Below the pieces are notes generated by a model. That model worked only from the letters and a program-made list of their open reading frames with translations. It made no database searches and was not told the DNA's origin. A stretch of DNA of 64,000 nt from Pyrinomonadaceae bacterium (lineage in GTDB: Bacteria; Acidobacteriota; Blastocatellia; Pyrinomonadales; Pyrinomonadaceae): NCBI GenBank assembly GCA_019694355.1, contig JAIBCB010000001.1, positions 124,001 to 188,000 of the forward strand, read 5' to 3'. The position numbers were made by a program, and so were the translations under genes. This document shows, piece after piece, positions 1-8,502 of the stretch; within the stretch, counting starts at the first letter, position 1; each line of letters begins with the position of its first letter.

Positions 1-473
1 ACGCCCGTAATGATCGTCATTTCAAGGAAGATCAAAAAGATCGCGGGCCACACACCTGCAATAAATCTCGTTCCGCCGACATAGAGTAACGCAAGCGTAA
101 TGCCGATACCCATCACGGCCGTATTCACGAACAGCGTTACACAAAATCCGAGATACTTGCCGAGGATAAAATTCGTGCGGCTGACGGGTTTAGCAAAGAT
201 CGAATATACGGTGCGCTTCTCGATCTCTTTCCACACAAGGCTTACGCCGACGAATATCGCGATAAAAACGCCGAAGATCAGCGTCGCACTTAGACCGAGG
301 TCGGTCACGACGCGTGCCTCTTGACCTGCCGTCAATTCACCAAGAAAGATCGCGGCCGCCGTCAAGAGCAGCACGAAAACGATGAGGTTATAAAGCACAC
401 GGTCGCGCACCGCTTCGCGAAACGCATTGCGGGCGACCGCGTATATCGTGGAGAAGGCTGTTTGATTCGGCAC
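1..473 (-). CDS. ABC-2 type transporter permease, N-terminal part (cut by window edge)
   Basis: The minus-strand frame is open from a GTG at 473 down to the window edge, giving about 157 residues with no stop. The N-terminus (MPNQTAFSTIYAVARNAFRE) is followed by a hydrophobic helix and then a second and third membrane segment. The stretch WKEIEKRTVYSIFAKPVSR is typical of ABC-2 permeases that work with a separate ATPase in drug, lipid or copper export; the partner ATPase would lie outside the window. Start choice: GTG is the first plausible codon after the last upstream stop, and no strong ribosome site is visible. The family is inferred from the sequence pattern; the substrate cannot be told. 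Confidence 0.72.
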   Translation of the reverse strand, partial: MPNQTAFSTIYAVARNAFREAVRDRVLYNLIVFVLLLTAAAIFLGELTAGQEARVVTDLGLSATLIFGVFIAIFVGVSLVWKEIEKRTVYSIFAKPVSRTNFILGKYLGFCVTLFVNTAVMGIGITLALLYVGGTRFIAGVWPAIFLIFLEMTIITG

Positions 474-562
474 TCTTGTCTTTTTATCGCGAGCGGGCAG
501 CGTGCGACGTAAAATATTCTACATTAGGTCGGGCAATGTCGTCATCCATCTGCCGCGTTCGA

Positions 563-2563
563 TCAGTCGTTGTTGCTGAATGGCGACTCCATTCCGGGGA
601 TGTTCATTTTTTCTTCGGGGTGCAGAACCTCACGTTCGCCCATGATCGCATAAACGGCTTCGCGCGGCTTCAACTCCATCAACGGCGGAAGCTTTTGATC
701 AAAAGCCTCTTTTGCGGCCACAGCACCGCCGTTCGTCATAAAATTCCACCACGATAGAGATTGTCCCTTATCAAGGCCGATCGCTTGGTTCAAAGCGGCC
801 GCAGACTCCTCGTGTTTGCCGTTGAGATCGAGAATGTAGGCAAGCCGCACGTAAAGGAAGGGCGATCGAGGATATGCTCGCAGAGCCTCACGTATGGTCG
901 CTTCTGCTCCGTCGAGGTCGCCGCCTAGTCGCTGCGCTATCGACAGACGAGCATAATCGATCGAGGTCGCCTTGCCTTTGTCTATCGCCCGCTGAAAGTG
1001 ATCGGCCGCCTCGCGATAACGCTTTTGCGAAGCCAGGCTCTTGGCATATCCCCATTCGAGTGTGGCGTTGGCCGGGTCGATGGCGATGGCCCGGTCAAAG
1101 GCTTTGTATCGGGCCTCGAGGTCGCTCTCATAAGCTCCGTTGATCGCGGTTTGCAATGCGACGATACGCGAGATCGAATATACCGCCAACATCACGGCAA
1201 GCATAGAAATGACGGCGAATAATACGCCCCATTTTCTCGCATCTTGAGAAGAAGGTTTGGGTGAGGCCTGACGGCCAAAAGTTCCACCGATCGCGACCGC
1301 CAGCACAATGAAGAACGCAATGCCGTTCTGCAGGATCCGGAAGGAATAAGCTGTAACGAATGAACTTCCAAGAAAAACTCCCATTCCAATAAATCCTGCA
1401 ACAGCAAATGGCGAGGCCCTTCGAAAGTGACGAAGCGGATCGATCCCGGCGTAAACGATTCCCCCGAGCAGAACAGCAAAGATCGCGATTCCAACTATTC
1501 CCAGTTCCGCAGCGATCTGTATGTACTCGTTATGAGCCCTTTCGGCGAGTTGGTCGTCTGCGAGAGCTAAATTTGGGTCTTCGGGATGGTGTGCTACGTA
1601 CTGCATTCGATAGCGGACGAATTCCTGACCAAAGTTATCGGCACCAATCCCGATGACCGGCGAACTCTTGAGCATCTCCAGCCCGAGTTCAAAAAAGAAA
1701 GGCCTGATCCGCGCGCTGGCCGCCGCTCCAGGGTCGGCAACTCTCTCGACCAAAGGAGCTTTATCGATGAGCAAAACGGGCAGGAATGTTGCGATGAGGA
1801 CGCCGGTGAGGGCAAGGCCGCTGAATATTGCCGCCCGCCTTCTTACTTTGCGGAATCGCGGGAAAATAAATGCCGCGGCGGCCAATGCGAATGTTTCCAG
1901 AATGAACATTCCGACGCCCGTGCGGCTAAAGCTCATAACCACGAAAAGCCCTAGTATGAACGCGGTTGCGAAGCCCAATATTCGAACACGTCGTCGAGAG
2001 ACTATCGCAAATGCCGCGACCAACGGAAAGATCGTATTTGTTAGCTCAGTGTATTTTGAGAATCGGAGCCCGAGCGTGTTTCCGCCGTCCTTGAAGATCG
2101 AGACGGTAAAGAACTCGATCAGTGGCGAGACGCAAAGTAATAGAACGAAGACGCACAGGCCGGTCGCAAAGCGTTCCTGCGCTTCACGGCGAGCGAGGAT
2201 CCAGCGTGCGACGAGATAGTATCCGAGATAATTTGCCCAAACGCCGGTGTGATGGATCACCGATGAAAGGGAATTTGCCCATAGGGCCGACATTCCGCTC
2301 CAGACGATAAAAAGAGCGATCGGGGCGATGATAAGAAACTTCTCCGATCGCGAGAACGACAAAACCGTCTTCCCCAGTTCGCCCGTGAACCAGCCGTAGC
2401 CCAAGAACACCAAAAGCAGCAGTGAAGCTGCCGTCTCCGGCCTCCACGGGTGCATAAACACATCCCACTCAGGCTTGATGTTGATGATCGGCACGAGAAA
2501 CACAATACCGACAGCAATACTGAAGGCGTAGGGGAGCAGTGTTCTGATCTTTTCTTTTGACAT
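563..2563 (-). CDS. O-antigen ligase / Wzy-like membrane protein with C-terminal TPRs
   Basis: This 666-residue protein has about 11 hydrophobic segments over residues 10-420. A large periplasmic loop carries the Wzy_C-type signature (SARIRPFFFELGLEMLKSSP, then AHNEYIQIAAELGIVG). The C-terminal 200 residues hold tetratricopeptide-like helices (IDPANATLEWGYAKSLASQ and following). Members transfer lipid-linked glycans to LPS core or to proteins in the periplasm. It lies directly downstream of the pilin gene on the same strand, so a PglL/TfpO-type pilin O-glycosylation role is possible, but that rests on context only. Start: ATG at 2563. A strong terminator between it and the pilin gene argues that the two are not simply co-transcribed. 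Confidence 0.85.
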   Translation of the reverse strand: MSKEKIRTLLPYAFSIAVGIVFLVPIINIKPEWDVFMHPWRPETAASLLLLVFLGYGWFTGELGKTVLSFSRSEKFLIIAPIALFIVWSGMSALWANSLSSVIHHTGVWANYLGYYLVARWILARREAQERFATGLCVFVLLLCVSPLIEFFTVSIFKDGGNTLGLRFSKYTELTNTIFPLVAAFAIVSRRRVRILGFATAFILGLFVVMSFSRTGVGMFILETFALAAAAFIFPRFRKVRRRAAIFSGLALTGVLIATFLPVLLIDKAPLVERVADPGAAASARIRPFFFELGLEMLKSSPVIGIGADNFGQEFVRYRMQYVAHHPEDPNLALADDQLAERAHNEYIQIAAELGIVGIAIFAVLLGGIVYAGIDPLRHFRRASPFAVAGFIGMGVFLGSSFVTAYSFRILQNGIAFFIVLAVAIGGTFGRQASPKPSSQDARKWGVLFAVISMLAVMLAVYSISRIVALQTAINGAYESDLEARYKAFDRAIAIDPANATLEWGYAKSLASQKRYREAADHFQRAIDKGKATSIDYARLSIAQRLGGDLDGAEATIREALRAYPRSPFLYVRLAYILDLNGKHEESAAALNQAIGLDKGQSLSWWNFMTNGGAVAAKEAFDQKLPPLMELKPREAVYAIMGEREVLHPEEKMNIPGMESPFSNND

Positions 2564-2623
2564 TTAGAGGGCGGCGAGCCGATCCGGCCTTTACAGATTA
2601 CAACAATTTCGGTTCCGAAAAGT

Positions 2624-2656
2624 AAAAGAGGCTGCCTTTTTGAGACAGCCTCTTTA
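2624..2656 (-). terminator. Rho-independent terminator of the pilin gene
   Basis: A perfect 10-bp stem (2625-2634 with 2646-2655, AAAGAGGCTG / CAGCCTCTTT) with an 11-nt loop is followed on the minus strand by a U-rich run. It lies 27 bp past the pilin stop. Confidence 0.85.
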
Positions 2657-2682
2657 GTCCATAGACCGATGTTAGTCGATCA

Positions 2683-3234
2683 TTAGTTACCCATTACCGT
2701 ACCACCCGTGACTGAGCAACCCGCCGGAGCCGCCGCGCAAGCGATGGTAAGATCGTTGGTAGCAGCAGAGCCAGCCGCGATATTTCGGATGACACCGTCC
2801 GTTGCGATACCGAAGTCACGTGTGCCCGTAGCGGTAACACCTGAGTTTGATTGAGGTACTGCACCGAATACGAAGGTTGCGGGTGCGTTCGCGGCCGCAG
2901 CAGACCTGTTGCCAGTGAACGTGTAACCGCTCTTGACGCCGGCTCCGAGCTGTCCGTCAACAAGGTTTACACCAGCCGCTGACATGATAGTAAACGGCGA
3001 AACGTCCATTGTGCCAGCGGTACCGGCGTAGTCACCTGCACCATAGGTTGCAGCGTAGGTCATCTGAGCACCATGAGCGGTGCGGAGCGAAGAAACTGCC
3101 GAGCCCTCGTTAGCTGAACGACGTGCAGCGAGGAGGTTCGGGATAGCGATAGCAGCGATGATGCCGATGATCACAACGACGATCAAGAGTTCGATAAGCG
3201 AGAAGCCCTTTTGGTTTTTCATTTTGTTTTTCAC
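2683..3234 (-). CDS. pilA: Type IV major pilin (PilA-like)
   Basis: This is a 183-residue type IV prepilin. The class III leader ends in Gly before the methylated Phe (KNQKGFSLIELL), with the conserved Glu at position 5 of the mature protein. A long hydrophobic helix follows (IVVVIIGIIAAIAIPNLLAA). The rest is an Ala/Gly/Thr-rich globular domain ending with a Cys pair (ACAAAPAGC) that could form the D-region disulfide loop. PilD would process it and the pilus machinery would assemble it on the surface. Start: GTG at 3234 has AGGAG only 3 nt upstream, while the internal ATG (residue 5) is 15 nt from it, so the exact start is uncertain. PilS/PilR genes lie about 1.1 kb upstream, and a sigma-54-like promoter precedes the gene. 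Confidence 0.93.
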   Translation of the reverse strand: MKNKMKNQKGFSLIELLIVVVIIGIIAAIAIPNLLAARRSANEGSAVSSLRTAHGAQMTYAATYGAGDYAGTAGTMDVSPFTIMSAAGVNLVDGQLGAGVKSGYTFTGNRSAAAANAPATFVFGAVPQSNSGVTATGTRDFGIATDGVIRNIAAGSAATNDLTIACAAAPAGCSVTGGTVMGN

Positions 3235-3289
3235 AATCTCCTAAAAATGTTGAAAAGTCTTACGTACCTTTCCCAGGCAGTGGTGTAGA

Positions 3290-3305
3290 TACAAGGGGCG
3301 TGCCA
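3290..3305 (-). promoter_or_regulatory. Candidate sigma-54 promoter of the pilin gene
   Basis: On the minus strand the sequence reads TGGCACGCCCCTTGTA, against the sigma-54 consensus TGGCACG-N4-TTGC(A/T). The -24 GG block is perfect, the spacing is exact, and there is one mismatch at the -12 C. Start of transcription would be near 3280, giving a leader of about 45 nt. PilR-type regulators activate pilin genes from such promoters in proteobacteria; that link is inferred here. Confidence 0.55.
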
Positions 3306-3489
3306 GAAGGGAGTCAGGGAGTCTATCGGGTCTGTAAGGTGGTGAGTCTATGAGGTTTACGGGATATTGGTGCCCTTGGGCCGTTCGAGGCTGTGGTCAT
3401 CTTGACCGATAAGATCAGGGTCGATTAACGGAATTTGGCATCTCACGAGTGACAAAAAGTGTGAGTTTGGGTCTGGCAGCGATGTGTCC

Positions 3490-3635
3490 GTACCACCTGC
3501 GGTAGCGGGTGATTGAGGCTGGAGGTCACGTGTCGGTACCACCCGCGGTAGCGGGTGACGGCGAAGTGTCAGCACTACTAGCGATAGTGGGTGGTTGAGG
3601 TCGGGTCAGTACCACCTGCGGTAGCGGGTGGTTGA
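3490..3635 (+). repeat. REP palindrome cluster, left side of the Y1 transposase gene
   Basis: Copies of CACCTGCGGTAGCGGGTG preceded by GTAC occur at 3490-3511, 3536-3557 (one base change) and 3609-3630, with a degenerate copy at 3571-3600. Each is followed by a version of GATTGAGG or GTTGAAC. The copies are inverted relative to those on the far side of the transposase gene (4166-4294). This is the arrangement expected of REP elements with their cognate RAYT. Confidence 0.85.
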
Positions 3636-3637
3636 AC

Positions 3638-4150
3638 CTAGTCGAACTCCGGCAGCTCCGCTCCCTGCCCATCAACCACATATTTGATCGCACGTGCTCG
3701 ATGCTCGAACGTCCAGAGATACCTCGTACTTCCCTTGTCCGCCCAGGGACTGTGCTCCTCTTGCCATTGACGGCGTTCGCGCATCATTCGGGTCGAGTTT
3801 GCCTTGAGAGCGTTCAGGACGATGCCGGGCGTCTTGTCTTTTGCCCAAAGAACGACGTGGACGTGGTTCGTGCGAATGTTTAGAGCGTAGAGTTTCCACT
3901 CGCGCAGCTCGCAGGTTTCAAGGACCGCCTTGCGCACACACGCACGCTGCCGTGCGGAAAGGATAAGGGACTCGCCTTTTAGGCGCGCAAGATTGGTATC
4001 GTGCCACCGCGGTTCCGGGCGGAGCTTAGGCGTACCGTAAACGTTTCGGTGCCGGCTGATCGAGCCGCGGTCGTCGCCGTGAAGCCATGTGCCCCTAGTG
4101 CGGAACGTGATCAGAAACGCGATGGGTGTGTCGGAGTTGTTCCAAACCAT
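3638..4150 (-). CDS. REP-associated tyrosine transposase (Y1/HUH, RAYT)
   Basis: This 170-residue protein belongs to the IS200-like Y1 transposase fold. The HUH metal-binding pair is seen in NHVHVVL (His96, His98) and the likely catalytic tyrosine is Tyr157 in RAIKYVVDGQG. The motif GTWLHGDDRGS near residue 20 is typical of the RAYT branch. These domesticated transposases cleave REP hairpins at single-stranded DNA. The gene is intact and sits between mirrored REP clusters less than 20 bp from either end, so it is most likely the enzyme that spread them. It lies between pilR and pilA. Start: ATG at 4150. Confidence 0.88.
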   Translation of the reverse strand: MVWNNSDTPIAFLITFRTRGTWLHGDDRGSISRHRNVYGTPKLRPEPRWHDTNLARLKGESLILSARQRACVRKAVLETCELREWKLYALNIRTNHVHVVLWAKDKTPGIVLNALKANSTRMMRERRQWQEEHSPWADKGSTRYLWTFEHRARAIKYVVDGQGAELPEFD

Positions 4151-4165
4151 GGGAGCCTAATGATA

Positions 4166-4294
4166 AACCACCCGCTACCGCAGGTGGTACTGACACGGAG
4201 CGAGTGCTCAATGCTAAACCACCCGCTACCGCAGGTGGTACTGACACGGAGCGAGTGCTCGATGCTAAACCACCCGCTACCGCAGGTGGTACTA
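4166..4294 (+). repeat. REP palindromes as a 51-bp tandem array, right side of the transposase gene
   Basis: CACCCGCTACCGCAGGTG followed by GTAC occurs three times, starting at about 4168, 4219 and 4270, an exact 51-bp period. The linker (TGACACGGAGCGAGTGCTC) is nearly identical between copies, so the array grew by tandem duplication. A degraded fourth copy may exist at 4308-4330. Orientation is opposite to the left cluster. Confidence 0.88.
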
Positions 4295-4334
4295 ACTGAA
4301 GAACTGACCGCAGCCACACGCAGGTGGCACGGAC

Positions 4335-5726
4335 CTACTGGCCGCGCATTTTTGCTGAGAGTTCGCGGATGCCGTGCTTATCGAGCAGGTGTCGGATGGA
4401 GCGGACGGGCATTTTAAGGAGATCAGCTGCTCGCGTTTGGCTGCCACCGGTCTGTTTGAGTGCCTCGACAATATACGTTTTTTCGAGATTGTCGAGATGT
4501 GCGGCAAGATCAATGCCGTCCTCAGGAAGGGCGAATTCGGAGCGTATTCGGTCAGGATTGTAGTTTGTGATGTGGGGCGGAAGTCGTTCGGGCTGGATCG
4601 CGTCGGTGCGTTCCAAGGCAACGGCACGTTCGATCGTGTGCTCGAGTTCACGGACGTTTCCGTGCCATGCATAATTCTCAAGCATTGCGAGAGCGTTCGG
4701 CGACACCCCGATCGTGCGGCCCGTCATCTCAGAGAACTTTGCGACAAAGTGATCGACGAGCATCGGAATGTCGTCTCGGCGTTCTCTCAGCGGCGGTAAT
4801 TCGATCGGAATGACTGAGATGCGATAAAAGAGATCTTCGCGGAAAGTTCCTTCGTCGGACATCTTGCGGAGATCGCGATTCGTGGCGCCGATCACTCGGG
4901 CGTTGACGGCGATCTCTTCGTGAGCGCCGACGGGCCGCACGCGTTTTTCCTGCAGCACACGAAGAAGCTTTACCTGCATCGCGAGCGACATCTCGCCGAT
5001 CTCATCGAGAAATATCGTGCCGTTATTCGCCGCTTCGAAAAGGCCTTTGCGGTTCGTGTTCGCGCCAGTAAACGCACCTTTTACATATCCGAAGAGTTCG
5101 CTTTCGAGAAGCGTCTCGGTAAATGCACCGCAGTTTATCGAAACAAAAGGCCTTTCGGCGCGTTGGCTCAGATCGTGTATCGCACGCGCAACGAGTTCCT
5201 TGCCCGTTCCGCTTTCGCCAAAAATAAGCACCGTCGAAGGAACCTCTGCGACCGTCTCGATCATCTGATAGATGGCCTGCATCTTCGCGGAACTTCCTAC
5301 GATATTCTTTACGCTGCCGCGTTCCCGCTGAGCGCGTTTGAACGCTCGATTCTCAACGATAAGCTGCTGCTTTTCGATGACCTTGCGGACAATGAGCTTC
5401 AATTCTTCTACGTCGAACGGCTTTTCGATAAAATCTTCCGCACCCAGCTTGAAAGCCTCGCGGGCGTTCTCGACAGAAGAGAATGCGGTCATCAGGATCA
5501 GCCCGAGGTCAGGCTGCGTCTCGCGGATCGCACGCAGCATCTCGATGCCTGTCATGTCGGGCATTTTTACATCCGAGATGACGACATCGGCCGGTTCGGC
5601 GTCCAGAGCCTCGAGGCCCTCGCGCCCATTACGCGCCGTACGAACCGAGTGGCCGTCAAGCTCAAAGACATGCGTCAGGAGCTGTCGGTAACTTTGCTCG
5701 TCGTCAACGATGAGTATCTTTGCCAT
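4335..5726 (-). CDS. pilR: Sigma-54-dependent response regulator, PilR/NtrC family
   Basis: This 463-residue protein has a receiver domain (residues 1-120; phosphorylation site Asp52, Thr80, Lys102), a AAA+ sigma-54 interaction domain (residues about 140-370) and a Fis-type helix-turn-helix at the C-terminus (GGSQTRAADLLKMPVRSIRH). Walker A is GESGTGKE and the sigma-54 contact loop GAFTGA is intact, so it should open sigma-54 promoters when phosphorylated. The histidine kinase gene lies 85 bp upstream on the same strand. Together with the nearby pilin gene and its sigma-54-like promoter this points to PilR. An AtoC/NtrC-type regulator with another target cannot be excluded. Confidence 0.88.
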   Translation of the reverse strand: MAKILIVDDEQSYRQLLTHVFELDGHSVRTARNGREGLEALDAEPADVVISDVKMPDMTGIEMLRAIRETQPDLGLILMTAFSSVENAREAFKLGAEDFIEKPFDVEELKLIVRKVIEKQQLIVENRAFKRAQRERGSVKNIVGSSAKMQAIYQMIETVAEVPSTVLIFGESGTGKELVARAIHDLSQRAERPFVSINCGAFTETLLESELFGYVKGAFTGANTNRKGLFEAANNGTIFLDEIGEMSLAMQVKLLRVLQEKRVRPVGAHEEIAVNARVIGATNRDLRKMSDEGTFREDLFYRISVIPIELPPLRERRDDIPMLVDHFVAKFSEMTGRTIGVSPNALAMLENYAWHGNVRELEHTIERAVALERTDAIQPERLPPHITNYNPDRIRSEFALPEDGIDLAAHLDNLEKTYIVEALKQTGGSQTRAADLLKMPVRSIRHLLDKHGIRELSAKMRGQ

Positions 5727-5811
5727 TAGATCTGTCTTATGTTCAAGCCGTCAGGGAATCGCCCGCCGCGGTCGTGGGGCGGCCGCATCTATTATCTCAT
5801 AAAATCGCGGC

Positions 5812-7569
5812 CTAGTGCTCACGCGAAGTTTCATCTTCCTTTTGAACCTTTAGAAACTTATTCAAATGCGGGTTCGGCGGATCAGATTCGTGCTTTTGCG
5901 GTGCCGGTAAAGGTTTGCTGTCGGTCGGAAGATCGATGACGATCGTCGTTCCCTTGTTTTCCTGGGAGCGTACACTGATCGTCCCGAAATGATCGCGCAC
6001 GATCTGATAAACGATCGAGAGGCCAAGGCCGGTTCCTCCCGTGCGAGAACTCGAGAACGGTTCGAATAACCGTTCGACCTGTTCGGGCGGCATTCCGCAG
6101 CCGGTGTCAGCAAACGATATACGAATGCGGTTATCGAGGATCTTCTCGATCGAGACCGTCAGTTTTCCGCCATCGGGCATTGCAAGCATTGCGTTTCGGC
6201 TAAGATTCCAAAAGATCTGCTTGAGCTGCGATGCGTCGCCCGACATTATGACCGGCTCATCACCCGCGGCGTCAATGATCTCGTGTCCATCATTGACATC
6301 AGGACTGTGCTTCAAAAGCATCAAGGTCTCGCGCAGAACCTCGTGAATGTCCACGTCGGCAAACTCAGCGGTCGCAGGCCGCGCATAACTCAAGAAGTTC
6401 GTGATGATCCCGTTCAACCGGTCGGATTCTTTAAGAATGATGTCCATCAAACCGGCCTGCGAAGAACCGGCCTGCGTTGACGATTCGAGCACCTGAATAG
6501 CCCCGCGCATTGCGCCAAGAGGATTCCGGATCTCGTGTGCGAGTCCGGCGGCAACCCTTCCGACGGCGGCAAGCCGATCTTTTCGGCGAACATTCTCCTC
6601 CATCGAGCGGATCTGCGTTACATCCTGAAAAGTGATGATAAGGCCCGAGGCTTCGCCTTCTCGCGAATAAAGGTGAGCGATGCTGTATCCGACACGGACG
6701 AGAAATCCCTCGGGTGTCGATAGCTCGGTCTCAAACCGCGGGGCCTGCTCGCCCGCCTTGGCCGCTCCGATCGACATTGCGATCGGACCGCGAATGTCTC
6801 CGAAAATGACCGCGATATTCTCGCCTGTAACTTGATCGGCGTGATGTCCCGTGATCTCAGCGGCCGCGGCATTGAACGTAAATATCGTTCCGTCGAGATC
6901 GGTCGTAATGAGGCCCGATCGGATCGATTCGATGATCCTTTCGTGCAGAAGGCGAAGGCTCGCCAGCGTCTTTGCCGTTTCGCGAAGTTCCTCGCCCGAG
7001 GAATGGCGATCCGAGAGCCGCGATGCAAGCAGTCCGACAACGAGGAACGCAACAACGTGAAAACTTACGATCTGAACGAATTTGCCGGGCGGCTGAGCAA
7101 TACCACTCGAATCAATGATGCCGCCCGCAACAAGGGCCGACATCGCCACGAACGTCGCGGAACAGAACATCGCCATCAAGAGCGTTGCCAGTGGTTTTAG
7201 GAAGAAACTGCCAACCCCGATGATAACGATATAGAGAGTGATATACGGCGAGGAAAGATCGCCCGTCCTCCACACAAGCCAGGTCGTGAGCAGCACGTCA
7301 AGAATGAACTGCACCCTTAACTGCCAAACTGTGGACCGACTGAGCCTAAGAAGAAAAAAATAAACGATCGTAAGCCCGACCGATATCACAAAGACGAGAA
7401 GCAGGCCGTCAGGCAGGTTTTCGTAACTTAGACGAAGCGTTCCGCTGTGCCACACCCAACTTGCGACGAGCAGCACAAAAATAACGACGAGCCGCCCGAT
7501 TATCAGGGTTTGGACCCGCGCGACCTTTCCGCTATTGGCTGGAATCAAATTTTCGTCTAAACTCGTCAT
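5812..7569 (-). CDS. pilS: Membrane sensor histidine kinase, PilS-like
   Basis: About six hydrophobic segments (residues about 20-200) resemble the PilS membrane module. They are followed by a PAS domain (about 215-340), a HisKA dimerisation domain with the phospho-acceptor His in GLAHEIRNPLGAM, and a HATPase domain with N-box (NLSRNAML) and G-boxes (DTGCGMPPEQ, GGTGLGLSIV). It would phosphorylate the adjacent PilR. Start: ATG at 7569 gives MTSLDENLIP; an upstream in-frame extension would run into the divergent cupin gene and looks unlike protein. Length from this start is 585 residues. The 22-bp gap to the divergent gene at 7592 leaves overlapping promoters. Confidence 0.86.
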   Translation of the reverse strand: MTSLDENLIPANSGKVARVQTLIIGRLVVIFVLLVASWVWHSGTLRLSYENLPDGLLLVFVISVGLTIVYFFLLRLSRSTVWQLRVQFILDVLLTTWLVWRTGDLSSPYITLYIVIIGVGSFFLKPLATLLMAMFCSATFVAMSALVAGGIIDSSGIAQPPGKFVQIVSFHVVAFLVVGLLASRLSDRHSSGEELRETAKTLASLRLLHERIIESIRSGLITTDLDGTIFTFNAAAAEITGHHADQVTGENIAVIFGDIRGPIAMSIGAAKAGEQAPRFETELSTPEGFLVRVGYSIAHLYSREGEASGLIITFQDVTQIRSMEENVRRKDRLAAVGRVAAGLAHEIRNPLGAMRGAIQVLESSTQAGSSQAGLMDIILKESDRLNGIITNFLSYARPATAEFADVDIHEVLRETLMLLKHSPDVNDGHEIIDAAGDEPVIMSGDASQLKQIFWNLSRNAMLAMPDGGKLTVSIEKILDNRIRISFADTGCGMPPEQVERLFEPFSSSRTGGTGLGLSIVYQIVRDHFGTISVRSQENKGTTIVIDLPTDSKPLPAPQKHESDPPNPHLNKFLKVQKEDETSREH

Positions 7570-7591
7570 CAAATAACCGAGGAATTCAAAG

Positions 7592-7954
7592 ATGGCAGAG
7601 ATGGAAAACTCTTCGCGTTTTGAAGCTCGCCCATGGGGCTCGTTCACGATCCTTGAAGAGCACGACACATATAAGGTCAAAAGGATCGAGGTTCTGCCCG
7701 GAAAACGCCTAAGCTACCAACGTCACAAGCAACGCAGCGAGCATTGGTTCATTATTGCCGGGACGGCTAAGGTAACACTAAACGGGGAGCAAAGCCTTGT
7801 CAACGCGAACAATGCAGTGGATATCCCCGCCGGCACCGCCCATCGCGTCGAAAACCCGAACGCAGCGACGTTGGTCTTTATCGAAGTCCAAACCGGCACA
7901 TACTTTGGCGAGGACGACATTGAACGCCTTGAGGACGACTTCGGCCGGGTCTAG
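7592..7954 (+). CDS. Cupin protein, mannose-6-phosphate isomerase type II C-terminal family
   Basis: This 120-residue single cupin domain opens with RPWGSFTILEE and has PGKRLSYQRHKQRSEHW followed by the second cupin motif PAGTAHRVENP. This matches the C-terminal isomerase domain of bifunctional mannose-1-phosphate guanylyltransferase/phosphomannose isomerases, here as a stand-alone protein. Likely role: sugar phosphate isomerisation for surface glycans, which suits the heptose and epimerase genes alongside. Start: ATG at 7592 with GAGGAA about 7 nt upstream. Its last 4 bases overlap tail-to-tail with gmhB. Confidence 0.82.
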   Translation: MAEMENSSRFEARPWGSFTILEEHDTYKVKRIEVLPGKRLSYQRHKQRSEHWFIIAGTAKVTLNGEQSLVNANNAVDIPAGTAHRVENPNAATLVFIEVQTGTYFGEDDIERLEDDFGRV

Positions 7955-8502
7955 CCTCGTAAAAGTGCGATGATCTCGCGCGCCGCCTCACCAATGTTGT
8001 CCGCGATCAAGGTTGGCTGGTCTTCAAGTATCTCCTTATGCTTCTCGCCGTAACCTGTTAATACTAAACAAGTTTTCGTTCCGGCATTGATGCCGGTTCG
8101 AACGTCCAGATCTTTATCGCCAATGAACCACGAACGCGAAAGGTCGATATTGTGCTCGCTTGCCGCACGTTCGATCAAAGCAGTGTTCGGCTTTCTGCAA
8201 TCACATCCTGCGTTTGGCAAATGCGGGCAATAGTAAAAACCGGTGATCAGACCGCCGAAGGCCTCTCGTAAGGCTTCGTGTATATCGTGCATATCGTTCT
8301 CGGTAAATAGCTCGCGGCCGATGCCCGACTGATTCGTCACGATAAAAAGCCGAAAGCCCGCGGCGACAAATGCCTCAAGTGCGGGCTTTGTAAACGGAAA
8401 GATACGTAGGTCTTCTACGCGCGAAAGGAAGTTGACCTCTTCGATCAACGTGCCGTCTCGGTCGATAAAGATGGCAGGCATAAGCTGTGTATTCTCAGTC
8501 AT
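7951..8502 (-). CDS. gmhB: D-glycero-beta-D-manno-heptose 1,7-bisphosphate 7-phosphatase (HAD family)
   Basis: This 183-residue HAD phosphatase removes the 7-phosphate during ADP-heptose synthesis for LPS core. Motif I is FIDRDGTL with both Asp residues; motif II is IVTNQSGIGRE; the GmhB zinc site is seen as CPHLPNAGCDCRKPN; motif IV is FIGDKDLDV. Length is normal for the family. It overlaps the end of waaF by 8 bp and is translated in the same direction, so the two are coupled. Start: ATG at 8502; an internal ATG at 8481 would also keep the whole domain. Confidence 0.92.
   Translation of the reverse strand: MTENTQLMPAIFIDRDGTLIEEVNFLSRVEDLRIFPFTKPALEAFVAAGFRLFIVTNQSGIGRELFTENDMHDIHEALREAFGGLITGFYYCPHLPNAGCDCRKPNTALIERAASEHNIDLSRSWFIGDKDLDVRTGINAGTKTCLVLTGYGEKHKEILEDQPTLIADNIGEAAREIIALLRG

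Noticed and set aside
4001..4417. 138-codon frame over the right REP cluster
   Set aside because: It reads the 51-bp REP repeats as protein and runs antisense into the transposase and pilR.
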